NCBI GenBank assembly: GCA_965208015.1
Contig: OZ242308.1
Span: 930,001-994,000 of the forward strand
Source of the DNA: Bin87 sp965208015
Lineage (GTDB): Bacteria > Chloroflexota > Dehalococcoidia > Lucifugimonadales > UBA3495
Length of the DNA stretch: 64,000 nt
Direction of reading: 5' to 3'
Below, piece after piece: positions 1 to 8,721 of the stretch; the first letter of the stretch is position 1, and every line of letters begins with the position of its first letter. The notes under the pieces were generated by a model that was not told where the DNA came from, did not search any database, and saw nothing but the letters and a program-made list of their open reading frames with translations. A program made the translations under genes and the position numbers.

Positions 1-126
1 GTGAAATACCGCATAATAAGCACGGGAAATCGCATCAGCGTAGAAACCATGCTGAAGACAAAGCTGGGCGACTTGAAGGCAACTCTCAGCCCGTCGCCAT
101 TCCGCAATCGTCTGGGCTTCGCTCAC
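1..126 (-). CDS. HEPN domain protein, partial (runs off the left edge)
   Basis: Reading leftwards from a GTG at 126-124 gives at least 42 codons to the window edge. They contain the segment SRAYYAVFH, the hallmark of the HEPN helical fold of MNT-HEPN toxin-antitoxin pairs. The GTG overlaps the TGA of the upstream nucleotidyltransferase gene by four bases (GTGA), so the two are translationally coupled. In this family the HEPN protein is usually the toxic partner, often an RNase with an Rx4-6H motif, and the MNT protein neutralises it. The C-terminal half and any RNase motif lie outside the window. Confidence 0.75.
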   Translation of the reverse strand, partial: MSEAQTIAEWRRAESCLQVAQLCLQHGFYADAISRAYYAVFH

Positions 127-458
127 AACGCGCTAACCCCGTCTTTCGCCAGGTTGTAAATCCAGCCCTTTTCGCGCTTCGATTCCTCCCATTCCTTCAT
201 GGTGTAAGGGAAAATCGTTGGGGCCACGAAGAAAATGGTTGTGTCCAGCAGAATCCCCAGGTCAGCAACGTCCCGCGCTTTCTCGTGGTCGTCTCCTTTG
301 ATCAGCACCAGCGTGTTGAAATCTACGTCGAGGTCGGAAATCCCCCGCGCGTACGGGCCAAAAATGATGATGTCTTCCACCAGGCCGGGGAACTTTTCAT
401 CCAATTGCCGGCGGTATTCGTCCACCCAGGCCTGTTCGTCAGCGCTCAAGTTCAGCAT
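123..458 (-). CDS. MNT-type nucleotidyltransferase domain protein (antitoxin-like)
   Basis: A 111-residue protein of minimal nucleotidyltransferase size. The segment FGPYARGISDLDVD near residues 33-46 corresponds to the GSxARG-x-D-x-D motif that binds nucleotide and metal, although the usual Ser after Gly is Pro here. It is the first gene of a two-gene unit and overlaps the following HEPN gene by four bases. In characterised MNT-HEPN systems the MNT protein blocks its partner by adding AMP. That role is inferred from family and context. Confidence 0.72.
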   Translation of the reverse strand: MLNLSADEQAWVDEYRRQLDEKFPGLVEDIIIFGPYARGISDLDVDFNTLVLIKGDDHEKARDVADLGILLDTTIFFVAPTIFPYTMKEWEESKREKGWIYNLAKDGVSAL

Positions 459-638
459 CTTGCCTAGCCTCCGTCGGTCAGTCGATGCGGTTGCTTACGC
501 GGCATCGGTTGCGTTGCGCGTTCAATTCTAGCATTCCGCAACGAGCCACTCACGACAAATTGGACCGACCGGCCGTGTGGTAAGATATCCGCCGTCGCAA
601 CGGCATTAGGATGCTGTCGCGCGCAACCATAACCGACA

Positions 639-1433
639 ATGGCAAGCAGGTGCGAATACGGTATGCAGCAGCCCGAAACCACACTGATTTACTGGGCGCC
701 CAGTCGGGTGAGATTCAACCTGACCCTGATCCTTGCCGCCGCCGTCATCCTGTTTGGCCTGTACCAACTGTTCATGGACGCCCGCCGGGGGGATGACGTT
801 CCCGCCGAGCCTGCCGCGCAAACCGAGCAGTCAAGCGGAGAGGCCGAAACGCCCGCTCCCAGCCGCAGCGGAGGCAGCGGCGCCTGGCTGCTGATAGTCG
901 TCGGCTTGGGTGTGGGCGCGTACTCGTGGCTGACGTCACCGCGGCAGTACCGCGTGTATTCCGACGCGCTGATCATCATGTTCGGCACGCCCAGACGACG
1001 CACCATCCACTTCAGCGACATTCGTGAAGTGGTTAGCGACCGCGGCTTCATGGGGGACCCGCTGCGCGTGTACACCATGAACCGGCGTCGTATTCCCCTC
1101 CAGGTCCGCGAGCCCGAAGAGATGCACCGGTATTTGGATGGGGCCCTGGCTGACTTCCGCCGCGCCTACCCGCAGTATGCGCCCCCGCCGGAAGAACCCG
1201 AACCGGGCGAAGCCGCGCCCGACGTGGTGGAATCTACGTCTACCGACGGGTCTCAGCCCGCCAACGACGTCGGTCCCGATCCGGCCCCCGCCGACAGCGC
1301 CACCACCGAAGCTTCTGCGCCCGCCGAACCTGACCCTCCACCCGAGCGCAGTCCGCGCTCCCGTCGTCGCAGTCTCCGGGATGACGCCCCCTCCGACGGC
1401 GATGGGGGCGACAACCGTCCGCGGATCAGCTAG
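639..1433 (+). CDS. Membrane protein with PH-like domain and disordered acidic tail
   Basis: 264 residues. A hydrophobic helix at about residues 28-45 and a second at about 83-98 flank a short Pro/Glu-rich stretch. A beta-rich segment follows (YRVYSDALIIMFG to about residue 170) that resembles bacterial PH domains found after paired membrane helices. The last ~95 residues are low-complexity Pro/Glu/Ala/Asp and probably disordered. ATG 639 has no clear ribosome site. ATG 663 (MQQPE) is an equally good start. Function unknown; it is transcribed towards mcrC and ends a few bases before it. Confidence 0.6.
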   Translation: MASRCEYGMQQPETTLIYWAPSRVRFNLTLILAAAVILFGLYQLFMDARRGDDVPAEPAAQTEQSSGEAETPAPSRSGGSGAWLLIVVGLGVGAYSWLTSPRQYRVYSDALIIMFGTPRRRTIHFSDIREVVSDRGFMGDPLRVYTMNRRRIPLQVREPEEMHRYLDGALADFRRAYPQYAPPPEEPEPGEAAPDVVESTSTDGSQPANDVGPDPAPADSATTEASAPAEPDPPPERSPRSRRRSLRDDAPSDGDGGDNRPRIS

Positions 1434-1440
1434 CGCGGCT

Positions 1441-2571
1441 CTACGGCTCCTCATTTACGATCCGCAGCAATTGCTCGCGGATCGTTTTTGTTTCGGCGGC
1501 GAGGTCGACCGTAGCGAAGCGGATCCGGTGGCCCTGTATCGTAGCCGCCTCGTCGTAGTCCTCGCCGACGGAAGGGTAGAGCAGGACGCCGGTTGCGGTG
1601 CGCCACAATGGATCTCCGGCGTCTTCCTGTGACCGCAGGTAGGCGTACATCTGGTAGATGTTGCCTGACCTGAACGTCTCCTTACCCTGCTGGCCAGAGG
1701 TCACTGGAGACATGAACTTGGTGTCGATGACCACACGGTGGCCGTTTGCGGCATTCCCTGCTGGGTTTCTCTCCAACGTGATGTCCGTGATCATCTGAGG
1801 CATCAGATCGTGCACACTTGGTTCAGATGTTTCCACGTCCCAGCTCATGCCGCGCCCATGGTATACAGCCCAACCTCGATCCTGCAAAACCGCTTCGTAG
1901 AACCCGGCGACTGCGTACTCGTACAGTTTCCAACCTGGATTGGCGTCGGGGTCCGCCATTGCCAGCAGCGCGTTGCCTGACTGCTCAGTGGGAATAGCCA
2001 GGTCAAACGCCAGCCGCGCGGCTGCCAGCATTTGCCGCTCTTCCGCATCCGTCCAGCCGGCGCCGCTGCGCAGGATATGGCTGCTAACGCGACGGGCATC
2101 GGGCTCATGCCGTACCCCAGCGGAGCCAAGCCTTGCGGCCACCTCGCGGCATCTCTGGGCCATCGACTCCCGTTTGACGACCCTGGCCAGCAGTAGCAAA
2201 GCTTCTCTGACGCATCGGTTGCGCGGCGTGTCGATGGTGAGCTCGTCAAATGCGCACGCCACCTGCCCGCGTTTCAGCAATTGCCGCCGTTCGGTTCGCA
2301 GCAGGTCGATGCGTCCGCGCACGCGATTGAGGACGTCGGCTCGCCGGCGGTAGCCCACGGTGAGGTTGCGCCGCATCCGGCGTGCCACCGCGCTGGCGAG
2401 GAGTTCGGCCACCAATTCCGGTATGTCGTCCGGCGCCTCTTCCAGTTCGACCCGTCGTGCCTCCGGCAGTTCTTTGTACAGCTGCGAGGCGTACAGCAGG
2501 AGCAGCCAAATGTTGCGGATCGGGATGCGGCCGATGAATCCGGCAGTGGCGGTTTCCGCCAGGGTGGTCAT
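1441..2571 (-). CDS. mcrC: McrC family 5-methylcytosine-specific restriction subunit
   Basis: 376 residues. McrC is the nuclease partner of the McrB GTPase in type IV restriction, which cuts modified foreign DNA. The C-terminal half shows a PD-(D/E)xK fold: Glu218 in KLYEYAVAGFYE, Asp263 in MITDITLE, then Asp283-Thr-Lys285 in VVIDTKFM and Gln307 in GNIYQMYAYL. The N-terminal ~200 residues are the helical McrB-contacting part. Its ATG overlaps the stop of mcrB by four bases (2568-2571), the usual order of the pair. Confidence 0.88.
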   Translation of the reverse strand: MTTLAETATAGFIGRIPIRNIWLLLLYASQLYKELPEARRVELEEAPDDIPELVAELLASAVARRMRRNLTVGYRRRADVLNRVRGRIDLLRTERRQLLKRGQVACAFDELTIDTPRNRCVREALLLLARVVKRESMAQRCREVAARLGSAGVRHEPDARRVSSHILRSGAGWTDAEERQMLAAARLAFDLAIPTEQSGNALLAMADPDANPGWKLYEYAVAGFYEAVLQDRGWAVYHGRGMSWDVETSEPSVHDLMPQMITDITLERNPAGNAANGHRVVIDTKFMSPVTSGQQGKETFRSGNIYQMYAYLRSQEDAGDPLWRTATGVLLYPSVGEDYDEAATIQGHRIRFATVDLAAETKTIREQLLRIVNEEP

Positions 2572-4007
2572 GTGGTACTCAACAACTTGGATCGGGCTTG
2601 AGTGACCCTTTCAGGGTTGTCGAACCAGTACTCGTGCAGCAGCGGGACAATCTCGGTTTCCACGACCTGCCCAAACCATTCGTCGGGATCCTCGATGGAT
2701 GCGCCTGGTGCGGGCGTCACAAAACTGTGCCCGATGCGGAACTGGCGGCCCAGGTTGCGGTCAGCGGCGATCTCCTCGTTCAGCGCGTTGATGCGCTGGG
2801 CAATGCCGTCGAGGAACGCGGAATCAATGCTATATTCATGCTGAACCCACTCTCGCCAGGTATCGTTGAGCATCGGCTCCAGGTCGAAGAAGGCGAACCG
2901 GCGGCGCAACGCCATATCGACCATTGCCAGCGAGCGGTCGGCCAGGTTCATCGTGCCGATTACGTACACGTTTGGCGGGATGTATACGCGCTCGCCAGGT
3001 TCACAAGGGTAGGCCAGAGCCAACGCTTCAGCCGGGGTGCGTTTGTCCGCCTCCAGCAGCGTGAGCATCTCGCCGAAAATCGAGGCCGGATTGCCCCGGT
3101 TGATTTCCTCGATGACCATTACGTAGTCGCTGTCCGGATCTTCCCGCGCATCCTCCACTACTTGGAGGAACGGCCCGTCTACCAACTCAAGCCGTCCGTT
3201 GCCTTGAGGCCGCCAGCCGCGCACAAAATCCTCGTAGGACAGGTTGGGGTGGAACTGCATGGGCCGGACTTTGTCATCGTCCTTGCACCCGATGAGCGCG
3301 TAGGCCAGCTTTTTCGCGAGCCATGTTTTGCCGGTGCCGGGAGGTCCTTGGAGTATTAGGTTCTGCTTGTTTTGGAGGCGGTGGATCATCGAGTCCAGTG
3401 TGGGTTGGGCGAGGAAGCAGCCTTCGGCGATTATGTTATCAATAGTGTAAACCGTTTTCTGTGCCGGAATAGCTGGCACGAGCGACTCGGTAGTGCCTGT
3501 TTGTCGAGAAAGGCTACGGTCACCGAAGCGTTCCCTGTACTGCGGATCGTTGCGAAATCGGTCGATATCCTGCGGTTCGTTGTCGAATGCAAATGCGATC
3601 AGTGCGTCGGTTTTCCAGTCGCCTGGATGCACCGCATGTATCGTCTGCGCGTACATTGAGAAATACCATTCTCGCGGAGGGTTGACTCGTGTCCAATCAA
3701 CGTCCAGGAAGCGGCCGTCACCCATGTTCCGCGTGACGATGCCGGTGGCTTTGATCAACATACCGGGGACGTATTTGCCTCTGTTGTCAAACGGTAGGTC
3801 ATGCTGCCGTCCATACCTCGCTTTGATGACGATACGATCGCCACGTCGAACGGATTTAACAATGTCCGCCGAGAAATGCTCTTCGTCCCACCCGTTCTCC
3901 CAGATACCTTCCCGCAAAAATCGCTCCATCTGGTCGTCTGTGCTGCCCCACGCAGCGCCGACAAACCAAACGGGACGTGTGTTGCCATTGTTGGCGGGCA
4001 TGACCAT
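2568..4007 (-). CDS. mcrB: McrB family AAA+ GTPase with N-terminal EVE/PUA-like domain
   Basis: 479 residues from ATG 4007, chosen because GGGAG lies about ten bases upstream; an in-frame ATG at 4124 lacks this support. Residues ~10-150 form a WxVGAxW...GD-type domain of the EVE/PUA-like kind that reads modified bases. The GTPase part has Walker A GPPGTGKT (221-228), the Walker B segment IEEINRGN (about 298-306), and the McrB signature MNLADRS (353-359) followed by an Arg-rich segment. It powers DNA translocation so that McrC can cut. Together with the HEPN/MNT pair it makes the left end of the window a defence block. Confidence 0.9.
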   Translation of the reverse strand: MVMPANNGNTRPVWFVGAAWGSTDDQMERFLREGIWENGWDEEHFSADIVKSVRRGDRIVIKARYGRQHDLPFDNRGKYVPGMLIKATGIVTRNMGDGRFLDVDWTRVNPPREWYFSMYAQTIHAVHPGDWKTDALIAFAFDNEPQDIDRFRNDPQYRERFGDRSLSRQTGTTESLVPAIPAQKTVYTIDNIIAEGCFLAQPTLDSMIHRLQNKQNLILQGPPGTGKTWLAKKLAYALIGCKDDDKVRPMQFHPNLSYEDFVRGWRPQGNGRLELVDGPFLQVVEDAREDPDSDYVMVIEEINRGNPASIFGEMLTLLEADKRTPAEALALAYPCEPGERVYIPPNVYVIGTMNLADRSLAMVDMALRRRFAFFDLEPMLNDTWREWVQHEYSIDSAFLDGIAQRINALNEEIAADRNLGRQFRIGHSFVTPAPGASIEDPDEWFGQVVETEIVPLLHEYWFDNPERVTQARSKLLSTT

Positions 4008-4180
4008 TGCCAGTGTCTCCCTGTTCGCTCTTGCGCTTGCCGATACACAGCGCGGGTGGGAGACGAGTATATCAGCGTCCCCCGCCCTGGCAGAAATATC
4101 GCCCATGCTACAATGCCGTTGCACCCGGTGCGGAAGCCTGCCGGTCTCGGAACTAGCCCAAGTCCACGGAGGGGTGCGCC

Positions 4181-4495
4181 ATGTTCAAAGCCAACATTAC
4201 CACCAACGAGGAAGCCCGAGCTTACGTTGAGGCGCTGATAGAGCAGGCCGGCGGCTCGGAAGCCTATGCAGAAAGCTGGCGGCAGTACGCTGAGCTGTTC
4301 CGTCAGTTCGTGCGAAAGGAAAAGGAGTTGCGCCAAAAGTACCCGGACAAGTTTGTGGCCATCGCGCCGGGCGACGTGCTGGTGGTGGGCGACACTCGTG
4401 AGGAAGTCCGGCGTCGCCTCGACGAAAAAGGCATCGCCCCTAACGAGGCAATCATAGATTTCCTGGACGTTAACTCCGGGCCGCTGGTCGTATGA
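4181..4495 (+). CDS. DUF5678-like protein
   Basis: 104 residues, mostly helical at first (residues 1-45, rich in Glu, Lys and Arg), then a small beta unit containing KFVAIAPGDVLVVGD and a Glu/Arg helix. This matches the compact DUF5678 pattern, in which a short protein of unknown function is paired with an aspartyl-protease-like gene. Its stop overlaps the ATG of the next gene by four bases (ATGA at 4492-4495), so the two are co-translated. An AGG-rich stretch upstream (ACGGAGGGG) supports the start. Confidence 0.65.
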   Translation: MFKANITTNEEARAYVEALIEQAGGSEAYAESWRQYAELFRQFVRKEKELRQKYPDKFVAIAPGDVLVVGDTREEVRRRLDEKGIAPNEAIIDFLDVNSGPLVV

Positions 4496-4929
4496 TTGTC
4501 GGCGAGGTTCGGGAATTAGACCGTCCCTATCTCCGTTGCCGTTTGTCCTTGCCACGATTGGGCATAGTCAACGAAATCAGGTTTCTGGTGGACACCGGAG
4601 CCGATGCCAGTTACCCGCATCCCGGCGATGGCACGGACATAAGCGTTCCTTTTGACCTGCTGCAAGGCCGCTCTACGTCGCAGGGCATTGGCGGCGTGGC
4701 GTCTTACTTCCCTGAGCCCGCGGTGCTCATGTTCTACGACGAAGCTGCGGGCCAATATCATGGATACCGGATCGATATAAACGTCGCCAAGCCCGATGAT
4801 GTCAGCGACCGGATCCCATCGCTGCTGGGGCGGGACGTCATCCGGCGCTGGCAAATGGACTACGACCCGACGTACAGCAAGCTGGAATTCACGGTCCGTG
4901 ACTCCGACTTCACCATCGGCGTCCAGTGA
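4492..4929 (+). CDS. Retropepsin-like aspartyl protease family protein
   Basis: 145 residues. The segment FLVDTGADASYP (around residues 30-41) is the DTGA catalytic loop of clan AA, retroviral-type aspartic proteases, which act as dimers because each chain carries one Asp. SLLGRDVI at about residues 103-110 matches the ILG-x-D/N segment near the second flap. It is coupled to DUF5678 by an ATGA overlap and followed 18 bases later by a Uma2 gene. Substrate unknown. Similar genes occur beside DUF5678 in Chloroflexota and Cyanobacteria, so a toxin-antitoxin or regulatory role is possible. Confidence 0.7.
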   Translation: MIVGEVRELDRPYLRCRLSLPRLGIVNEIRFLVDTGADASYPHPGDGTDISVPFDLLQGRSTSQGIGGVASYFPEPAVLMFYDEAAGQYHGYRIDINVAKPDDVSDRIPSLLGRDVIRRWQMDYDPTYSKLEFTVRDSDFTIGVQ

Positions 4930-4947
4930 CCAAGTGGAGCACGCGCA

Positions 4948-5517
4948 ATGACCACCGCCAAAAAGCTGCTCACCGCCGACGATCTCTTGGCCATGCCCGA
5001 CGACGGCAAGCGCTACGAGCTGATCCGGGGGGAGCTGATTACAATGCCGCCAACCAGTCACAATCCAACCAGGGTAGCGATGCGGTTTGGACGACGCATT
5101 GGCAACTTCGTGGAGGAGCATGACCTGGGCCACGATGTTGGCGCAGATGCCGGCATACATATCGAGCGAGACCCGGATACGGTACGAGCGCCCGACTACG
5201 GCTTCATATCCTACGAGCGCATGGCGGAACCGCCGCCCCTGCGCGGCTACGCCCAGGTGATACCAGATCTGGTGGTGGAAGTAGTATCGCCCAGCGACAG
5301 ACAGCCGGACGTCGACGCCAAGACGCAGATGTGGCTGGATGCCGGCGTGAGGCTGGTTTTGGTGGCGTATCCCGAAACGCAGGAAGTGTACGCCCATCAC
5401 GATGACGGTTCGGTGGCGCGTTATGGCATGGGTGATACGGTGGTTGGCGATCCCGTGCTGCTCGGGTTCGCCTGCCCGGTGGCCGATATTTTCGCGTTCG
5501 GGCCACGCCGGCAATAG
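4948..5517 (+). CDS. Uma2 family PD-(D/E)xK endonuclease
   Basis: 189 residues, typical length. It opens with the family start KRYELIRGELI. The nuclease core is RAPDYGFIS (Asp of the PD motif), then DLVVEVVSPSD (Glu) and a Lys at DAKTQMWLDAGV. Uma2 proteins have a restriction-endonuclease fold and multiply greatly in Cyanobacteria and Chloroflexota; their biological role is not settled. It is the first of seven copies in this window and belongs to the subtype with SPSD and a short C-terminus. Confidence 0.85.
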   Translation: MTTAKKLLTADDLLAMPDDGKRYELIRGELITMPPTSHNPTRVAMRFGRRIGNFVEEHDLGHDVGADAGIHIERDPDTVRAPDYGFISYERMAEPPPLRGYAQVIPDLVVEVVSPSDRQPDVDAKTQMWLDAGVRLVLVAYPETQEVYAHHDDGSVARYGMGDTVVGDPVLLGFACPVADIFAFGPRRQ

Positions 5518-5529
5518 ACCGCCGGCCTT

Positions 5530-6222
5530 TTAGTCTTCGGCCAGATCCAGCGCTCCGCAGAACTGGCGGGCCACGCAGTCAGCCATTGACTCTATATCCA
5601 CCGCCCACCCCAGCTCCGCGGCCATGCTGGTCACCGCGCGGTCGGTGATGCCGCAGGGGATGATGCCGTCGAACATGGTCAGGTCGGGGTCAACGTTGAC
5701 GGCGAAACCGTGGTAGGCGACGCCGCCGGCAATTTTCACGCCGATAGCCGCGATTTTGCGCCGGCCGTCTGATGTCCAAACGCCGGTGCGGCCGTCGACG
5801 GTGGTGGCGGTCAGGCCGAAGTCGGCCAGCACGTTGATGATGACCCGCTCCAGGGTGCGCACGTACCAGTGAGGTCCGCCGCGGCCGCGCAACCGGATGA
5901 CGGGGTAGGCGACCAGTTGGCCCGGGCCGTGGTAGGTGATCAGGCCGCCCCGGTCGGTTTCGACGACGGTGATGCCGCGCTCTGCCAGCGTTGATTCATC
6001 CAGCAAGAGGTCGCTGTCGGGCGCGAGGCGACCGCGGGTGTAGGTGTGGGGATGCTGAAGGAGCAGCAGGGTTTCGGGTTGGGTACCGTTGCGGACGCCG
6101 TTGGCGATGCGGACCTGCCAGTCCCACGCCTCCCGGTAGCCCACCACGCCGGCCCGCATGACGCGGCAGGTTCCCTGACCCTCCGCAATGTCCGCGCGGT
6201 CAATAGATGGGCGTGTCGCCAT
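5530..6222 (-). CDS. lipB: Octanoyltransferase LipB
   Basis: 230 residues. It moves octanoyl groups from acyl carrier protein to lipoyl domains, the first step of lipoate formation. Visible motifs are TYHGPGQ (96-102), RKIAAIGVK with catalytic Lys156, and IIPCG with catalytic Cys190. It overlaps the end of the E2 gene by 23 bases, so the enzyme that lipoylates E2 is made with its substrate. A later in-frame ATG (residue 22) would remove this overlap and is a possible alternative start. Confidence 0.93.
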   Translation of the reverse strand: MATRPSIDRADIAEGQGTCRVMRAGVVGYREAWDWQVRIANGVRNGTQPETLLLLQHPHTYTRGRLAPDSDLLLDESTLAERGITVVETDRGGLITYHGPGQLVAYPVIRLRGRGGPHWYVRTLERVIINVLADFGLTATTVDGRTGVWTSDGRRKIAAIGVKIAGGVAYHGFAVNVDPDLTMFDGIIPCGITDRAVTSMAAELGWAVDIESMADCVARQFCGALDLAED

Positions 6223-7624
6223 CCATCGCCTCGAGGCGATCCTTCACCGACTGCATGAACGCGCCCGATTCGGCGCCGTCGTTGATCCGGTGATCGAAGG
6301 ACAGGCACAGGTTCATCATCCAGCGAATTGCGATGGCGTCGTTGATGACGACGGGTCGCTGCTGAACGGCCTCGGTGGTCAGGATTCCGGCCTGGGGGTG
6401 GTTGATGATCGGCCCGCCGAGGACGCTGCCCAGGGCGCCGGTGTTGTTGACCGTGAAGGTTCCTCCCTGCACGTCCTCCAGCCGCAGGGTTCCGCCGCGC
6501 GCCCGTTCCGACAGATCGGCGACGGCGTGCGCCAGCCCCGAGATGCTGAGCCGGTCCGCGTCGTGGATCACCGGCACCACCAGGCCCGACGGCGCGGCCA
6601 CGGCGATGCCCAGGTTGATGCGTCGCTTGAGGATGATGCAGTCGTCGCCCCAGGACGAGTTCATCGTCGGGTTGTCCTTCAGCGCGGACGCCACCGCCTT
6701 CAGCGCAAAGGGCAGGTAGGTCAGGTTCACGCCCTCGCGGGCACGGAACCGATCCCGCTCCCGGTTGCGCAGGCCGACCAGATTGGTGATGTCCACTTCC
6801 ACCATGCTCCATGCGTGGGGGATCTGGGTCACCGAGCGCACCATGGCGTCGGCGATCATGCGGCGCACGGGAGTGAGCGCTACGCGCTCCTCGTCGGCGG
6901 ACGGAGCGGCCGGTGCAACCGCAGGCGCAGCAACTCTGGGCGCAGTTTCGGGAGCCACTGTCGCGACGGTCACCGCCTGGGTTTCCAGGAAGCGCAGCAC
7001 GTCGTTCCTGGTGACGCGACCGCCCATGCCGGTGCCGGTGATGCGGTCCACGTCCAGGTTGTGCTCGGCGGCCAGCCGGCGCACCGCCGGGGAGAGGCGG
7101 TTGGGTGCGCGTTCGACGTTGGTCTCCCGGTCCTGGTCGACCGCCCGGATCACGGTGGGTTGGACTGCTGAGGCTGGCGCGAGCTCGGCCGGGGGCTGCT
7201 CGTCTTCCTGACTCTGCGCTTCCACCGCCGATCCACCGGTGGGGCCCACGGGCCTGGCGTCGGTGATGAGATAGGAGGTTGGCGTCGGTGATGCAGGTGT
7301 GGAGGGCGGTGCTGGAGTTGGGGCGGGAGCGGGTGCAGCCGCCGGTGCTGCTGAAGCCGCTGGCGTGTGACCAGTGGTAGGCCCGCTACCGTCTTCCACT
7401 TCCGCGATGGGCGCGCCCATGGGGACCGTCTCGCCCTCCTGGGCGATGATGCGCAGCAACTCCCCCGCCACCGGGGACGGGACTTCCATGGTCACCTTGT
7501 CGGTCACCACCTCCACCAGCGGGTCGTACCGTTCCACGCGGTCGCCCGGCTGCTTGAGCCACTTGCCGATGGTGCCTTCGACGACGCTCTCGCCGACATG
7601 GGGAAGTTCGATCAGTTGGGCCAC
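6200..7624 (-). CDS. 2-oxo acid dehydrogenase E2, dihydrolipoamide acyltransferase
   Basis: 474 residues. The N-terminal lipoyl domain carries the lipoylation site Lys43 in TDKVTMEVP. A Pro/Ala-rich linker (about 80-160) leads to an E3/E1-binding domain (177-213, LSPAVRRLAAEHNL), then the acyltransferase domain ending with the catalytic DHRINDG (444-450). The complex is either branched-chain or another 2-oxo acid dehydrogenase. The separate alpha and beta E1 genes favour the branched-chain or acetoin/pyruvate class, and the exact substrate cannot be read from sequence. Confidence 0.92.
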   Translation of the reverse strand: MAQLIELPHVGESVVEGTIGKWLKQPGDRVERYDPLVEVVTDKVTMEVPSPVAGELLRIIAQEGETVPMGAPIAEVEDGSGPTTGHTPAASAAPAAAPAPAPTPAPPSTPASPTPTSYLITDARPVGPTGGSAVEAQSQEDEQPPAELAPASAVQPTVIRAVDQDRETNVERAPNRLSPAVRRLAAEHNLDVDRITGTGMGGRVTRNDVLRFLETQAVTVATVAPETAPRVAAPAVAPAAPSADEERVALTPVRRMIADAMVRSVTQIPHAWSMVEVDITNLVGLRNRERDRFRAREGVNLTYLPFALKAVASALKDNPTMNSSWGDDCIILKRRINLGIAVAAPSGLVVPVIHDADRLSISGLAHAVADLSERARGGTLRLEDVQGGTFTVNNTGALGSVLGGPIINHPQAGILTTEAVQQRPVVINDAIAIRWMMNLCLSFDHRINDGAESGAFMQSVKDRLEAMDGDTPIY

Positions 7625-7645
7625 GGGACAGTCCTCTTGAGAATC

Positions 7646-7672
7646 AGATTGCCACGCTGCGCTCGCAATGAC
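7646..7672. repeat. Half copy of the GATTGCC...GCTCGCAATGAC repeat
   Basis: The 27 bases between the E2 and E1beta genes start AGATTGCC and end GCTCGCAATGAC. They match the right arm of the palindromic element at 42197-42287 with a few changes. The left arm is absent, so this is a remnant or a solo arm. It sits within the ~60-base gap of a presumed operon. Confidence 0.6.
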
Positions 7673-7687
7673 AGCGCAGCAAGGATG

Positions 7688-8671
7688 CTAGTAGGCTGCG
7701 AGTCGGCGCAGCTCGGAGGCGATGGCGTCCGGGCTGGGCATGTAGGCATCTTCGAGGGTCTGCGCGAAGGGCATAGTGGGAACGTCGGGTCCGCAGAGGC
7801 GGGCGATGGGCGCGTCCAGGTACTCGAAGGCTTCGTCGGCGGCCAGCGCCGCGATCTCAGCGCCGATGCCGCCGCTGATGTTGTCCTCGTGGACCACCAG
7901 CAGCTTGCCGGTCTTCTTCACCGAATCCAGGATGGTCTCGGTGTCCAGTGGCTTGAGCGTCCGCAGGTCGACGACCTCCGCGCTGATGCCATCGGCGGCC
8001 ACCGCCTCCGCCGCAGCCAGGCAGTAGTGCATCGCCAAACCGTAGCTGACCACCGTGACGTCGGAGCCGGCTCGCTTGATGTCAGCCGGCCCGATGGGCA
8101 GGGTGTACTCCCCGTCGGGCACTTCCCCGCGAACCAGGCGGTAGGTCTTCTTGTGCTCCAGGAAGATGACCGGATTGTCGTCACGAATGGCCGACTTGAG
8201 CAGACCCTTGGCCTCGTAAGGAGTGGACGGCGTGACCACCAGCAGGCCGGGGGTATGGAAGAACAGGGCCTCCACGTTCTGCGAATGGTAGAGTCCGCCG
8301 CGGATCCCGCCGCCGTAGGGGATCCGAACGGTCATCGGGACCTTCAGCGCGCCGTTGGTGCCGTAGTGGACGCGGGCGGCCTCGCCGATGAGCTGGTTTA
8401 CGCTGGGCCAAACGAAGTCGGAGAACTGCACTTCGGGTATCGGCCGCATCCCGCGGAACGCGGCACCCAGGGCGATGCCCATGATCGACGCCTCGGCCAG
8501 CGGGGAGTCGATGACCCGTTGCGGCCCGAAATCTTCGATGAACCCCTGGGTGGCCAGGAATACGCCGCCGCGCTGTCCCACATCCTCGCCCATCACGAAA
8601 ACGCGCTCGTCCCGCTCCATCTCTTCGTGGAGCGCAGAACGCACTGCTTCAATTACGGTCATTTCTGCCAT
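7688..8671 (-). CDS. 2-oxo acid dehydrogenase E1 component, beta subunit
   Basis: 327 residues, the normal length of the family. It opens EMTVIEAVRSALHEEM and contains VFVMGEDVG, the beta-subunit segment that contributes to the thiamine diphosphate site, and the transketolase C-terminal segment DLRTLKPLDTETI. It pairs with the E1alpha gene upstream to make the decarboxylating heterotetramer that loads acyl groups on E2. An unrelated small membrane-protein gene separates it from E1alpha. Confidence 0.93.
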   Translation of the reverse strand: MAEMTVIEAVRSALHEEMERDERVFVMGEDVGQRGGVFLATQGFIEDFGPQRVIDSPLAEASIMGIALGAAFRGMRPIPEVQFSDFVWPSVNQLIGEAARVHYGTNGALKVPMTVRIPYGGGIRGGLYHSQNVEALFFHTPGLLVVTPSTPYEAKGLLKSAIRDDNPVIFLEHKKTYRLVRGEVPDGEYTLPIGPADIKRAGSDVTVVSYGLAMHYCLAAAEAVAADGISAEVVDLRTLKPLDTETILDSVKKTGKLLVVHEDNISGGIGAEIAALAADEAFEYLDAPIARLCGPDVPTMPFAQTLEDAYMPSPDAIASELRRLAAY

Positions 8672-8721
8672 AGCATCGCCCCTGTACGCTGATTTTTGCC
8701 GCTGCCAGTATCGGGGCGGGA

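Noticed and set aside
4492..4495. TGA at the end of DUF5678 considered as another selenocysteine codon
   Set aside because: The sequence beyond it in that frame does not continue a protein, and a start codon of the next gene overlaps it.
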